DNA from: Escherichia marmotae
GTDB taxonomy: Bacteria > Pseudomonadota > Gammaproteobacteria > Enterobacterales > Enterobacteriaceae
Direction of reading: 5' to 3'
Assembly (NCBI RefSeq): GCF_002900365.1
Contig: NZ_CP025979.1
Location: 4,216,001 to 4,280,000 of the forward strand
DNA length: 64,000 nt
The notes beneath the pieces were generated by a model, which saw only the letters and a program-made list of their open reading frames with translations, did not search any database and was not told the DNA's origin. Position numbers and translations under genes: made by a program. This document shows positions 7,488 to 15,427 of this stretch, one piece after another; within the stretch, counting starts at the first letter, position 1, and the number at the start of each line of letters is the position of its first letter.

Positions 7488-9351
7488 GTGTGCCGGGCAT
7501 GTTCAGCAGCTCGGGGGTGAAAGTCCCCTGTCCAGCCTGATGGTGGCGAAGGACTAGCGAAGCGCAAGGGCGTCGTCGTGAGGCGGGGTCTGAAGGAAGC
7601 GTGAAGCAAATCCATGACCTGACGAACAGAAATCCGATACGAGGCCTACCCGGTTGGCGGAGCAAGCAAAGAATTGCGAAGGCCATAACCATCAAGAACC
7701 GGGGTGGTAAATCGGACAGGTGTGTGGTGAAGGCGGCTGAACTTACCCCGGGAGGCCTGTCCGTCGTTCTGTATCCAGAACTGAGCGTACCGTAAGGGGC
7801 GCTGACCGGCGGACAGGAGTCAGCAGAGGGCATAGTAGGGCATGACACCCGAAGGCCCGAACGGTAATGAGTGACGAGTATCAACGGAGGTTCTGAACGG
7901 TCATGCAGCAGAAAACGCATCGCGACCCTGAGGCCGGGGAACGGGGTGAAGCCCCGAACGCCGCCCTTCCGGGGGCTGAAACCGTGCAGGCACCGACGAA
8001 CAGAGAAAGTCCGTCGTCAACAGTGTGGCTGATGGAAGCCATTTGTGAACCAGTCAATCTCAGGCAAGCCCTGAAAAGAGTTAAAGCCAACAAAGGTGCA
8101 GCGGGAGTCGATGGTATGCGCGTAAGCGAACTGCCGGACTACCTGAGGCACCACTGGCCAGAGCTGAAAGCGCAACTGCTGTCCGGCAGATACCGCCCAT
8201 CTCCTGTGAGAAGAGTGTCCATACCGAAGCCCGGCGGCGGCGAACGTCTGCTGGGCATCCCGACGGTGGTGGATCGCTTCATCCAGCAGGCGATGATGCA
8301 GGTATTGCAGGCACAGTGGGATAGCTCGTTCAGCGACAACAGCTACGGGTTCCGTCCCGGTCGTTCGGCCCACCAGGCAGTGATACAAGCCCGGGAACAT
8401 ATCGGGGCCGGGTATCACTGGGTGGTCGACCTCGATCTGGAGAAGTTCTTCGACCGGGTAAATCACGATGTGCTGATGAGCCGGATAGAGAAACGAGTAT
8501 CGGATAAACGGGTGTTGTCACTTATCCGCAGGTTCCTGAATGCAGGGGTGATGGACGCAGGTCTGGTAAGGCCGGTGACAGAAGGAACGCCGCAGGGCGG
8601 CCCACTGTCGCCGCTGCTATCGAACCTGCTGCTTGACGACCTCGACAAGGAACTGGAGAAACGTGGTCTGAAGTTCGTGCGGTACGCAGACGACTGTAAT
8701 GTCTACGTGAAAAGCGAACGGGCAGGCAACCGGATCATGGCGGGGTTGACGCACTGGCTGAGCCATAAACTGAAGCTGAAGGTCAACGCGAAGAAGAGTG
8801 CTGTAGCACGCCCTGAAACGCGCAAGTTCCTTGGATACAGCTTCATAAGGGGGCGGAAGGTATGGTGCGTGGTATCGCCGGAGTCGATAAAACGGTTCAA
8901 AATGCGGATAAGAGCACTGACCGGACGCAACACAGGGAGAAGCCTTGAACAGCTAACTCAGCCGCTAAGACGATATCTGACGGGCTGGAAAAGTTACTAC
9001 GGGCTGAACCAGAGGCCATCGCTGATGCGAGAGCTGAACGGATGGATAAGGCGCAGGCTGCGAAGCATACTCTGGAAACAGTGGAAAACGGGCCGCAACC
9101 GCTTCAGGGAGTTGCGCAGTCGAGGCGTAAGCAAGGACCTTGCGGCGCAAACAGCAGGAAGCTGCCATAAAGAGTGGCGGATAAGCTGTAGTCCGGCACT
9201 GAATATAGCACTCCCCAATAAGCTGTTCTCCAGACTGGGCCTGCCAGAAGTATAGGCAGGCGACGATCAACATAACCGAACCGCCGTATACGGCCCCGTA
9301 CGTACGGTGGTGTGGGAGGAAGCTGATCGTGAGATCAGCTCCTATCCCGAT
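7488..9351 (+). mobile_element. Group II intron, full length, with maturase ORF
   Basis: The 5' end has the group II signature GTGTGCC at 7488. The 3' region contains a domain V-like hairpin (CCGCCGTATACGG...CGTACGTACGGTGG, about 9282-9312) and a domain VI-like stem (GGGAGG...CTCCTATCCC) ending at CCCGAT, 9351. The 1864-bp limits are supported independently: excising them restores an open frame on the other strand. The inner ORF encodes a reverse transcriptase/maturase. The upstream 400 bases are structured intron RNA without a gene. Ribozyme subclass was not determined. Confidence 0.88.
7903..9255 (+). CDS. Group II intron reverse transcriptase/maturase
   Basis: A 450-residue intron-encoded protein that assists splicing and copies the intron into new DNA sites. 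The ATG follows GGAGGTTCTGAACGGTC. After a variable N-terminus come the RT blocks: ALKRVKANKGAAGVDGM, RRVSIPKPGGGERLLGIPTV, NSYGFRPGRSAHQAV, the metal-binding DLDLEKFFDRVNHD, GTPQGGPLSPLLSNLLLDDLD and the catalytic FVRYADDCNVY. The maturase X domain follows (LTGWKSYYGL...LNGWIRRRLRSILWKQWK). There is no C-terminal HNH endonuclease domain. The frame is intact, so the intron may still be active. Confidence 0.93.
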   Translation: MQQKTHRDPEAGERGEAPNAALPGAETVQAPTNRESPSSTVWLMEAICEPVNLRQALKRVKANKGAAGVDGMRVSELPDYLRHHWPELKAQLLSGRYRPSPVRRVSIPKPGGGERLLGIPTVVDRFIQQAMMQVLQAQWDSSFSDNSYGFRPGRSAHQAVIQAREHIGAGYHWVVDLDLEKFFDRVNHDVLMSRIEKRVSDKRVLSLIRRFLNAGVMDAGLVRPVTEGTPQGGPLSPLLSNLLLDDLDKELEKRGLKFVRYADDCNVYVKSERAGNRIMAGLTHWLSHKLKLKVNAKKSAVARPETRKFLGYSFIRGRKVWCVVSPESIKRFKMRIRALTGRNTGRSLEQLTQPLRRYLTGWKSYYGLNQRPSLMRELNGWIRRRLRSILWKQWKTGRNRFRELRSRGVSKDLAAQTAGSCHKEWRISCSPALNIALPNKLFSRLGLPEV

Positions 9352-9547
9352 TTGAATATGATCGTTTAAAAATAATTGGCATGTGTAAAAAAATCCCATT
9401 TCTCCTAGTGATAGGATCTTTTTTGCGCTGGATAACGCCCAACCCAATTCTGTATGTAAGAATTTTATTACTGATAAATCAGTTATGGGTAAGGATGATG
9501 ATATAGTTATTTTAATCATTTATTATCACTCTCTGGTATATTAAAGT

Positions 9548-9730
9548 TTACCACCTGATACCCGGATCATAATATCTGTTCAGATTATAAAAGAGCCCGG
9601 ACTCCTCGTCCCCATACTGTCCCTGAAAGCGCAGTGGATTGCGTATACTTATCAACCGCTTGCCGGTCTTCCAGTGGGCAGCAATCTCTTCCTCCACCAG
9701 ATTGCTGCAAGCATCAAGTTGGCAGCGGTA
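9548..9730 (-). pseudogene. Rhs core scrap, diverged variant
   Basis: The minus strand encodes YRCQLDACSNLVEEEIAAHW, KTGKRLISIRNPLRFQGQYG and DEESGLFYNLNRYYDPG, then stops. It is Rhs core sequence related to but more diverged than the other fragments in the island (VEEEIAAHWKTGKR against DEEIFTDERTGNR), so it probably came from a different Rhs lineage. Confidence 0.75.
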
Positions 9731-9795
9731 CTATTCTGCTGGATATAGAGTTACGTATCTTCTGACACATTAAATCCCTTAGGTCAGTAGTCCAA

Positions 9796-10269
9796 TTAAT
9801 TAATTTTAAACCCTATAAATCCCCGGCCACAATTCCAGCTAATAGAGTTATCTATTTTATTAATCAACTCACTCTCATTTTTCATTAATAAAAACTCATC
9901 GATACCATCTATGACATCTTCATCAAATGAAATTGCCAGCCCCCATGACTCTATATTAGATAAGTGCTCTAATATGAATTCTTTTAATATATTATTGTTC
10001 TCTTTTTTTTTGTTTATATTTTTCTCCCATTCGTAAATAACATTGTCATTTAGTGAGTAAATATAATAAGAACCAATTGGTATGCAATCTGTAATTATTT
10101 TCTCATAAGGGTGGGGGATATCCTCCATAATAAAAGAAAGAGAATTTTTCCACTTAAATTCACGAGGAGTACAAGGGAATTTTTCATCTTCCCACGTGTG
10201 ATACTGTTCCTCTAATTCAATTAATCTAAAGTTTCTTTTAGGCAGTAATATGTCAACAAAAATATCCAT
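9796..10269 (-). CDS. Putative immunity protein, family not recognised
   Basis: A soluble protein of 157 residues (MDIFVDILLPKRNFRLIELE... to ...WNCGRGFIGFKIN), AT-rich and acidic with several Trp/Tyr. I prefer the ATG at 10269, which has AAGGTG nine bases upstream. A GTG at 10281 overlaps the stop of the preceding toxin frame (GTGA) and would give 161 residues. Position directly behind a His-rich toxin tip argues for an immunity role. The frame is intact although the toxin is broken. Confidence 0.6.
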   Translation of the reverse strand: MDIFVDILLPKRNFRLIELEEQYHTWEDEKFPCTPREFKWKNSLSFIMEDIPHPYEKIITDCIPIGSYYIYSLNDNVIYEWEKNINKKKENNNILKEFILEHLSNIESWGLAISFDEDVIDGIDEFLLMKNESELINKIDNSISWNCGRGFIGFKIN

Positions 10270-10564
10270 AAACCGTATCACCTTGGTTTAGTGTCAAAGG
10301 GCAACATTTGGTTGCTTTTCGCTCTCAACCAAATTTTACCATTGAATATAAAGGGATGTTGATGTGGATTGTAAGGATGATGATGAGGCGTTCCGTGATC
10401 ACCCCAATGTACTTCGCTTAATGGTACAGGTTTACCATCAGCTAATGGCCACGTGTCTGCTGGAAATTCAGCACTCTGGCGATATACCTCTCCTGTTTCC
10501 GTACTCACCTTCCCTCCTCAAGTAGTATGCGCCCTGATCCTACCCACGTAATGTGGACACGGCC

Positions 10565-11419
10565 CTAAGCGAGATTATGGTTTTCAAATTGTTCCGGGCT
10601 GAGACCGCCACAGGCACTGTGACGACGCCAGCGATTGTAATCACACTCGATATAATTAAACTCCGTTGCCCGCATTATTTCCCGGCTGCTAAAGCGTTCC
10701 CCGTGGATACATCCCACCTTCAGCGAATGAAAGAAGCTTTCCACACAGGCAATGTCATAACAGTTGCCTTTCGCACTCATCCTGCCACGCAGGTTGTGTC
10801 GCTTCAGCAGCGCCTGATAATCCCCTGAACAGTATTGACCACCACGGTCCGTATGAACAATGACGCTTTCCGGGCGTCTTCTCCGCCACAACGCCATTTG
10901 CAGTGCATCACAGGCCAGTTGTGCTGTCATTCGGGGTGACATCGCCCAGCCAATAACGGCGCGTGACCACAGGTCGATGACTACTGCGAGATACAACCAG
11001 CCCTCATCGGTACGCAAGTACGTGATGTCACCCGCCCACTTCTGGTTCGGGCCGCTGGCGCTGAAGTCCTGCTCCAGCAGATTCTCCAATACGGGCAGGC
11101 CATGTGCACGGTAGCTGACCGGGCTGAACTTCCGGCCGGCTTTCGCCCGCAGCCCCTGACGACGCAGGCTGGCGGCAATGGGTTTAATATTGAACTCCGG
11201 CAGTTCGTCAGCAAGGCGGGGAGCACCGTATCGCTGCTTTGCCTCAAAGAATGCCTTATGAACAGCGGTATCGCAGGTGAGCCGAAACTGTTGGCGCAGG
11301 CTCATCTGGTGACGCCGCCTGAGCCAGACATCCCAGCCGCTGCGGGCAACCCGAAGTACACGACACATCGCTTTGATGCTGAAGTCTGCCCGATGATTTT
11401 CGATGAAGACATACTTCAT
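10565..11419 (-). CDS. IS3-family transposase OrfB (DDE catalytic part)
   Basis: A 284-residue integrase-fold protein, normally made as an OrfAB fusion by programmed frameshifting. The N-terminal part MKYVFIENHRADFSIKAMCR with an HTH_21-like region is followed by the catalytic DDE core: WAGDITYLRT, HTDRGGQYCS and AKGNCYDIACVESFFHSLK supply the Asp, Asp and Glu. It ends SPEQFENHNLA. The segment LADELPEFNIKP looks about six residues shorter than relatives I recall. Its start ATGA overlaps the orfA stop, as expected. Confidence 0.88.
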   Translation of the reverse strand: MKYVFIENHRADFSIKAMCRVLRVARSGWDVWLRRRHQMSLRQQFRLTCDTAVHKAFFEAKQRYGAPRLADELPEFNIKPIAASLRRQGLRAKAGRKFSPVSYRAHGLPVLENLLEQDFSASGPNQKWAGDITYLRTDEGWLYLAVVIDLWSRAVIGWAMSPRMTAQLACDALQMALWRRRRPESVIVHTDRGGQYCSGDYQALLKRHNLRGRMSAKGNCYDIACVESFFHSLKVGCIHGERFSSREIMRATEFNYIECDYNRWRRHSACGGLSPEQFENHNLA

Positions 11420-11715
11420 TTCAGGCGCTTCGCGAAGTATGTCGCGGCCTTTTGGAGGATGGCCAGTTCCTCAGCCTGCTCCGCCAGTTGTCGTTTAAGG
11501 CGGACATTTTCAGCGGCCAGTTCGCGTTCGCGCTCTGACGAACTCATTTGTTGCTGCTGTTTACTGCGCCAGGCATAAAGCTGAGATTCATACAGGCTGA
11601 GTTCACGGGCTGCGGCGGCCACACCGATGCGTTCAGCGAGTTTCAGGGCTTCGTTACGAAATTCAGGCGTATGTTGTTTACGGGGCTTCTTGCTGATTGA
11701 TACTGGTTTTGTCAT
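11416..11715 (-). CDS. IS3-family OrfA (DNA-binding regulator part)
   Basis: A 99-residue protein with an HTH (HTPEFRNEALKLAERIGVAA then AARELSLYESQLYAW) and a C-terminal leucine-zipper-like coiled coil (ERERELAAENVRLKRQLAEQ), the standard OrfA layout that binds the terminal repeats and multimerises. It overlaps orfB by the AATGA junction where ribosomal slippage yields the full transposase. Confidence 0.88.
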   Translation of the reverse strand: MTKPVSISKKPRKQHTPEFRNEALKLAERIGVAAAARELSLYESQLYAWRSKQQQQMSSSERERELAAENVRLKRQLAEQAEELAILQKAATYFAKRLK

Positions 11716-12049
11716 GAGTCACCTCTGGTTGAGAGTTTACTCACTTAGTCCTGTGTCCACTATTGGTGGGTAAGATCACCCGTCCCTCGGCATCTGGATT
11801 AGGTAATGGAATATCGTAAGCGTCCGGGCATCTCGCCTTGTTAAGGAAATACCGCTGCGACATTCTACCTTCAGGAAATACAACAAACCTGAGGGTGAAC
11901 CCAGCATACCTTTTAGGCCCAGTGGGTCAATATGACTTACTGGATGTCTATTAACATAAACATATGGGTTAAACCCGCCAGCAAGTTTGATAGGATCCTG
12001 AGTCAGATACCTGTCAATTGAGCGTCTTGCTTAAACGTGGTTAAAGGTA

Positions 12050-12493
12050 TTAATTATTTAGTTTATCTACTATTGATGAATATTTCGCAATATTTAATTT
12101 GTTTATATATTCAATAACATATTCTTTATCTAATGATTGATCTGATTTTAATGTGCTAATTAATGAATTTGAATATGTCTTATCATTCAATATTGATTGA
12201 ATAATTAATCGAAACCATTTTGGTGATAATGATGATATCTCTCTGAAGTTCTTCGTAATGCATTTTATATATATATCAATAGGAAATTTCTCACATGCTT
12301 CTACTAATTCATACTGAATCTCTCCCGCATCTCTGTCATTTAAGCAGAATAACATTCTTTCTAATACATGAAAATTTGTTGACCCATTCAAATGCTCAAT
12401 AGATTCTGAGTAAGTATCGAAATCGCTTTCTTTTTGAAAATGACAGGATGATTCTAATTTTTTACACCAGTATGTATCTTGTTCATTCATCAT
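12050..12493 (-). CDS. Putative immunity protein of the adjacent Rhs toxin tip
   Basis: A 147-residue soluble helical protein (MMNEQDTYWCKKLESSCHFQ... to ...INKLNIAKYSSIVDKLNN). The motif HVLERMLFCLNDRDAGEIQY then ELVEACEKF recalls the HEAT-like Imm30 type of immunity protein, but I cannot verify that. The ATG has a strong AGGAG site and lies 12 bases after the toxin stop at 12506, so the two form a cassette. The frame is intact and AT-rich. Confidence 0.65.
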   Translation of the reverse strand: MMNEQDTYWCKKLESSCHFQKESDFDTYSESIEHLNGSTNFHVLERMLFCLNDRDAGEIQYELVEACEKFPIDIYIKCITKNFREISSLSPKWFRLIIQSILNDKTYSNSLISTLKSDQSLDKEYVIEYINKLNIAKYSSIVDKLNN

Positions 12494-12505
12494 TTTTCTC
12501 CTATA

Positions 12506-12850
12506 TTAAAAGTGATCTGGATGATTTTTTCTATTAAGAGCTTTAATTGCATCAGTGACAGCAGGAGACAATCTGAGTACAGGTAGATCCTGTAAGTCTA
12601 GAGCTTCTGAATGAGATAATGGTATTCCTTTTTCTTGAGATGCTGTTTTAGCTCCCCTACCACCATATGTTCTTGTACCGGTATATACAATTTTATTACC
12701 CAAGTCATCAAGTTCTTTATTTTCTAATACAACAACCGTACCTTCCGCTGGATTGATCCCCACTTCTTCTAGTCTTTTTTGCTGAGGGATATGATGCCCT
12801 CTTAAAGTACTACCTGGTGTTCTGGCCTCAAGATACTCCTCATATGTCAT
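12506..12850 (-). CDS. Rhs toxin C-terminal domain, out of frame with its core
   Basis: A 114-residue segment MTYEEYLEARTPGSTLRGHH, IPQQKRLEEVGINPAEGTVV... ending ALNRKNHPDHF. The RGHHIPQ motif and later conserved basic residues suggest a nuclease-like tip; I do not know the family. It is open further upstream as DLKVGDV back to a run of seven Cs (minus strand, 12872-12878). With eight Cs it would fuse in frame to the Rhs core that ends at 12865. No ribosome site precedes the internal ATG, so it was evidently part of the Rhs polypeptide. The immunity gene follows 12 bases downstream. Confidence 0.65.
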   Translation of the reverse strand: MTYEEYLEARTPGSTLRGHHIPQQKRLEEVGINPAEGTVVVLENKELDDLGNKIVYTGTRTYGGRGAKTASQEKGIPLSHSEALDLQDLPVLRLSPAVTDAIKALNRKNHPDHF

Positions 12851-12864
12851 AACATCACCGACTT

Positions 12865-13979
12865 TTAAATCGGGGGGGATTGAGCCTCATTTGTGTTGGC
12901 AGAACTATTCTCAAACCCTGTCCCATCTTGCTTAAACAACCCCAACGGATCTATCCAGTTTACCGGATCCCCGTCAACATAAACATACGGATTCAAACCA
13001 CTGGCCAGTTTCGCCGGATCCTGCGTCAGATACCGCCCGGCACCCGGATCATAATATCTGTTCAGATTATAAAAGAACCCGGACTCCTCGTCCTCATACT
13101 GGCCCTGAAAGCGCAGCGGGTTGCGCACGTCAATTAAACGGTTGCCCGTGCGCTCATCCGTGAAAATCTCTTCATCCAGCACTTTTCCGTAAGCGCTGTA
13201 CTCACATCGCCACGCAATACGCCCCTGAATATCGGTCAGGCTGTGCGGCGTGCCGAGATGATCGGTCTGATACCAGTAAACCTTCGGCTTAAGTTTATAC
13301 GGATGACGATACTTGTGTCCGTCGATCAGCGCAATCGGACGGTGCGTTCCCGGCTCGTAAATAAATGCCTGCCAGTCGGCGTGAAAATTCCGGCTCTGCG
13401 CCGCCAGCCGCGTTCCCTGCCAGATAAATTCCGTGGTTTCGCCATCGCGTATTTTGCTTAAACGCCGGTTGAAGGCGTCATAGGTGTAGGTGGTCACCGT
13501 GCCGTTGGGCGTGGTGTGCCTTACCAGCCGGTGGCGGCAGTCATATTCATACGTCGTCAGTGCGCCGAACTCCCCCCGCCGTTCCGCCGTCAGGTTGCCA
13601 AAACGGTCATACTCAAAGCGGCGGTCGCCGTAGCTTTCCAGCCGGTTGCCCCGGTTGATACTGCGGCGCTGCTCCGGCGCGTCCGGCTGCGGCTCACTCA
13701 GCCGGTTGCTGGTGGCGTCGTAGTGAAAGGTCTCCGTTGCTGCCGCGTGGTGAGCGTCGCTCTGTTGTTTATTGCCCACCGCCAGTAGCTGTCCTGCTTG
13801 GTCATAATAGTACTCTTTCGCCGCATCGCCACTGATGTTCACCAGTTCGCTGTCCGGCGAGTAGCGGTACTCTTGCCGCCGCAGCGTCTGAGGGCTGAAT
13901 TCCTCGTCAAACACTTCTTTAAGGTGATGCGCTGACAGCCTACCCCGGTCATCGTAACGGTAACGGTTCGTCAGTGTGT
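12865..13979 (-). pseudogene. rhs: Rhs core C-terminal part, 5'-truncated
   Basis: About 370 codons of Rhs core run from NTLTNRYRYDDRGRLSAHHL (just inside 13979) to DPLGLFKQDGTGFENSSANT and NEAQSPPI. YD-repeats are visible throughout (EYDCRHRLVRHTTPNGTVTT, YTYDAFNRRLSKI). Full Rhs proteins have about 1400 residues, so most of the cage-forming core, the N-terminal domain and the secretion part are missing. The 5' edge is fused to the integrase remnant. The frame stops at TAA (12865-12867) just after a C7 run, separating it from the toxin domain. It was the donor-like newest tip of the array. Confidence 0.85.
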
Positions 13980-13984
13980 TACCC

Positions 13985-14779
13985 TGACGGCGTCCGGTTT
14001 TTTAGCCAGCGCCTCCGCTTCTGCCGCTTCAACAGGACGTGTTAATGTCAGTAATTGCCATTTAATTAAATATCGGGTTAACAGCCCCAGGTTGGTCGTT
14101 TCGATTCGACGTGTTAGCTCAGGTATACGTTCAGGGCGAATAGTCGGCATATGTTCTGCCTGCGGTTTTTTAAACACCTGCCCGACACGAGAAAGCGGGT
14201 TAGCTTCGATAAGTCCCAGATTAACAGCAAACTCCATAATTTCATTAATACGTTGTATAAGGCGGCTCAGGGTTTCAAGTGCTCCCCGAACTTCAACGGG
14301 TTTTAGCGCCGTAATTAACGTTGGTGCTTTTATCTCGGCTACGGAAAGATTACCGAGAGCAGGAAATACATCTCGTTCCAGCGATGACCAGATTTGCGCT
14401 GCATGTTTTTCCGAGACATATTCCTTCTTAACGTCATGCCATTTTTTAGCCACAACCGAGAAGCGGCTTTCCTCAGTCATTTTGACCTGTGTTTTGGCTT
14501 CGCGTTCGAGATCTTTAGGATCGATACCTTTCGCCAACAACGAAAGATATTTCTGATGTTCAATGCGGGCATCTGCTAAAGAAAGCTCCGGGTATGATCC
14601 AGACTGATTTCTGTAGCCTTGCCAGTGGATGGACGCGTATAACGAAATCGCCAGTATTTTTTGCCGGAAGGCTTCACTTGTAGGCACAGACCTTTGCCGT
14701 CAAACAGAAGATAGGGCTTGGTAGAGGGCTTCGCTTTCTGGATCTCAGAAGCGGAAAGTGGACGGGTTACAATTGCCAT
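13985..14779 (-). pseudogene. P4-type tyrosine integrase, truncated and frameshifted
   Basis: The start MAIVTRPLSASEIQKAKPST at 14779 (ribosome site AAGGAG) and LLFDGKGLCLQVKPSGKKYW are the classic N-terminus of phage P4-like integrases. After FRYTRPSTGKATEISL the frame is lost near 14595 and resumes as GSYPELSLADARIEHQKYLS, then continues to LLTRYLIKWQLLTLTRPVEA, where it is cut at the Rhs junction. The catalytic C-terminal half (R-H-R-Y) is gone. Such integrases recombine at tRNA 3' ends, and the tRNA-fMet genes lie 250 bp away, so it marks the integration edge of the island. Confidence 0.85.
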
Positions 14780-14961
14780 CTTAACTCCTTAGAAAAGTTG
14801 GCCTTCAGTGGCCGGTTTCAAAAGAACAGATAGCTTGTAGGTTCCGGAATTTAATGAATATTTTCCGCAAACAATTAAAAATGAGTGTATGAAATTAGTG
14901 GATCTCAACGGTACATTCATTGTCTTCGGCTTCCCTGAAACGGGTACGGAAGCGTAAGAAC

Positions 14962-14999
14962 GAAAAAAACCGCAAGCCGTTGATAGCTTTGCGGTTTCT
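14962..14999 (-). terminator. Terminator of the tRNA-fMet transcript
   Basis: On the minus strand AAACCGCAA, a loop of about 14 bases, TTGCGGTTT and a T run. It lies 32 bp downstream of the first tRNA. The rest of 14780-15030 shows no gene; it is the tRNA-proximal edge of the island. Confidence 0.8.
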
Positions 15000-15030
15000 T
15001 GTCTTCTAAGGACGCCTTAAAACAATGAGT

Positions 15031-15107
<77 letters not shown>

Positions 15108-15141
15108 TCACCGTACTGCTTTTACTTCGTCAAATTTTGAT

Positions 15142-15218
<77 letters not shown>

Positions 15219-15427
15219 TCCGTGGATGCGCACTATACTCCGCTCGCGTTTTCATGCAACCTTTTTTTTTACCCGGATCACGGAATTGGGATGTTTTTGA
15301 ACAAAAACAAACCATTAAAGCCTATTTTTTGTGCAAAATTTGCGTCAGGGAGCGGCTACGCATTTCATTAAACCCAACGGTTTGTTATCTTCGTTGCGCC
15401 TTATTTTTTAACCTGAAGAAGAGAACA

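Larger units (their letters stand above)
7305..9519 (-). pseudogene. Small gene (116 codons when restored) interrupted by an antisense group II intron
   Basis: The minus strand starts MIKITISSSLPITDLSVIKF at 9519 and runs 56 codons to ...LNDHIQ at 9352. The group II intron occupies 7488-9351 on the opposite strand. From 7487 the same frame resumes as KEKEIRKIISFFQSKKISLT, ILEIDGDDCWPEINE... to ...TSKGRYL and TAA at 7305-7307. Removing exactly 7488-9351 rebuilds one uninterrupted 116-residue frame. Because the intron lies antisense, splicing cannot rescue this mRNA. I do not recognise the protein; its place between an Rhs-core scrap and a SUKH gene suggests a toxin-array accessory or immunity protein. 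Confidence 0.75.
10535..11778. mobile_element. IS3-family insertion sequence, 1244 bp
   Basis: The ends are imperfect inverted repeats starting TGATC: left TGATCCTACCCACGTAATG then TGGACAC, right (reverse complement) TGATCTTACCCACCAATAG then TGGACAC. A direct CCC on each side (10532-10534 and 11779-11781) fits the 3-bp target duplication usual for IS3 relatives. Inside are overlapping orfA and orfB on the minus strand. It interrupts a toxin-tip pseudogene. I cannot name the IS with certainty. Confidence 0.85.
10278..12012 (-). pseudogene. Rhs core end plus His-rich toxin tip, split by an IS3-family element
   Basis: Reading leftwards: Rhs core RYLTQDPIKLAGGFNPYVYV, then SHIDPLGLKG near 11910, a frame change, MSQRYFLNKARCPDAYDIPL, PNPDAEGR, then the IS (10535-11778). 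After virtual removal of the IS and one CCC copy come AHTT, a TGA, GGKVSTETGEVYRQSAEFPA and VHWGDHGTPHHHPYNPHQHP to the stop at 10278. The His cluster near the end recalls polymorphic-toxin nuclease tips (possibly toxin type 24; not verified). Frame change, nonsense codon and IS make it dead. The following gene is the likely immunity gene. Confidence 0.65.

Noticed and set aside
8965..9519. A 184-codon minus-strand ORF as one real gene
   Set aside because: Only its first 56 codons are genuine. The rest is antisense of the group II intron, and the true continuation lies beyond the intron at 7487.
9796..10281. GTG start at 10281 overlapping the toxin stop
   Set aside because: Possible by coupling, but the ATG at 10269 has a better placed AAGGTG site, so it was preferred.
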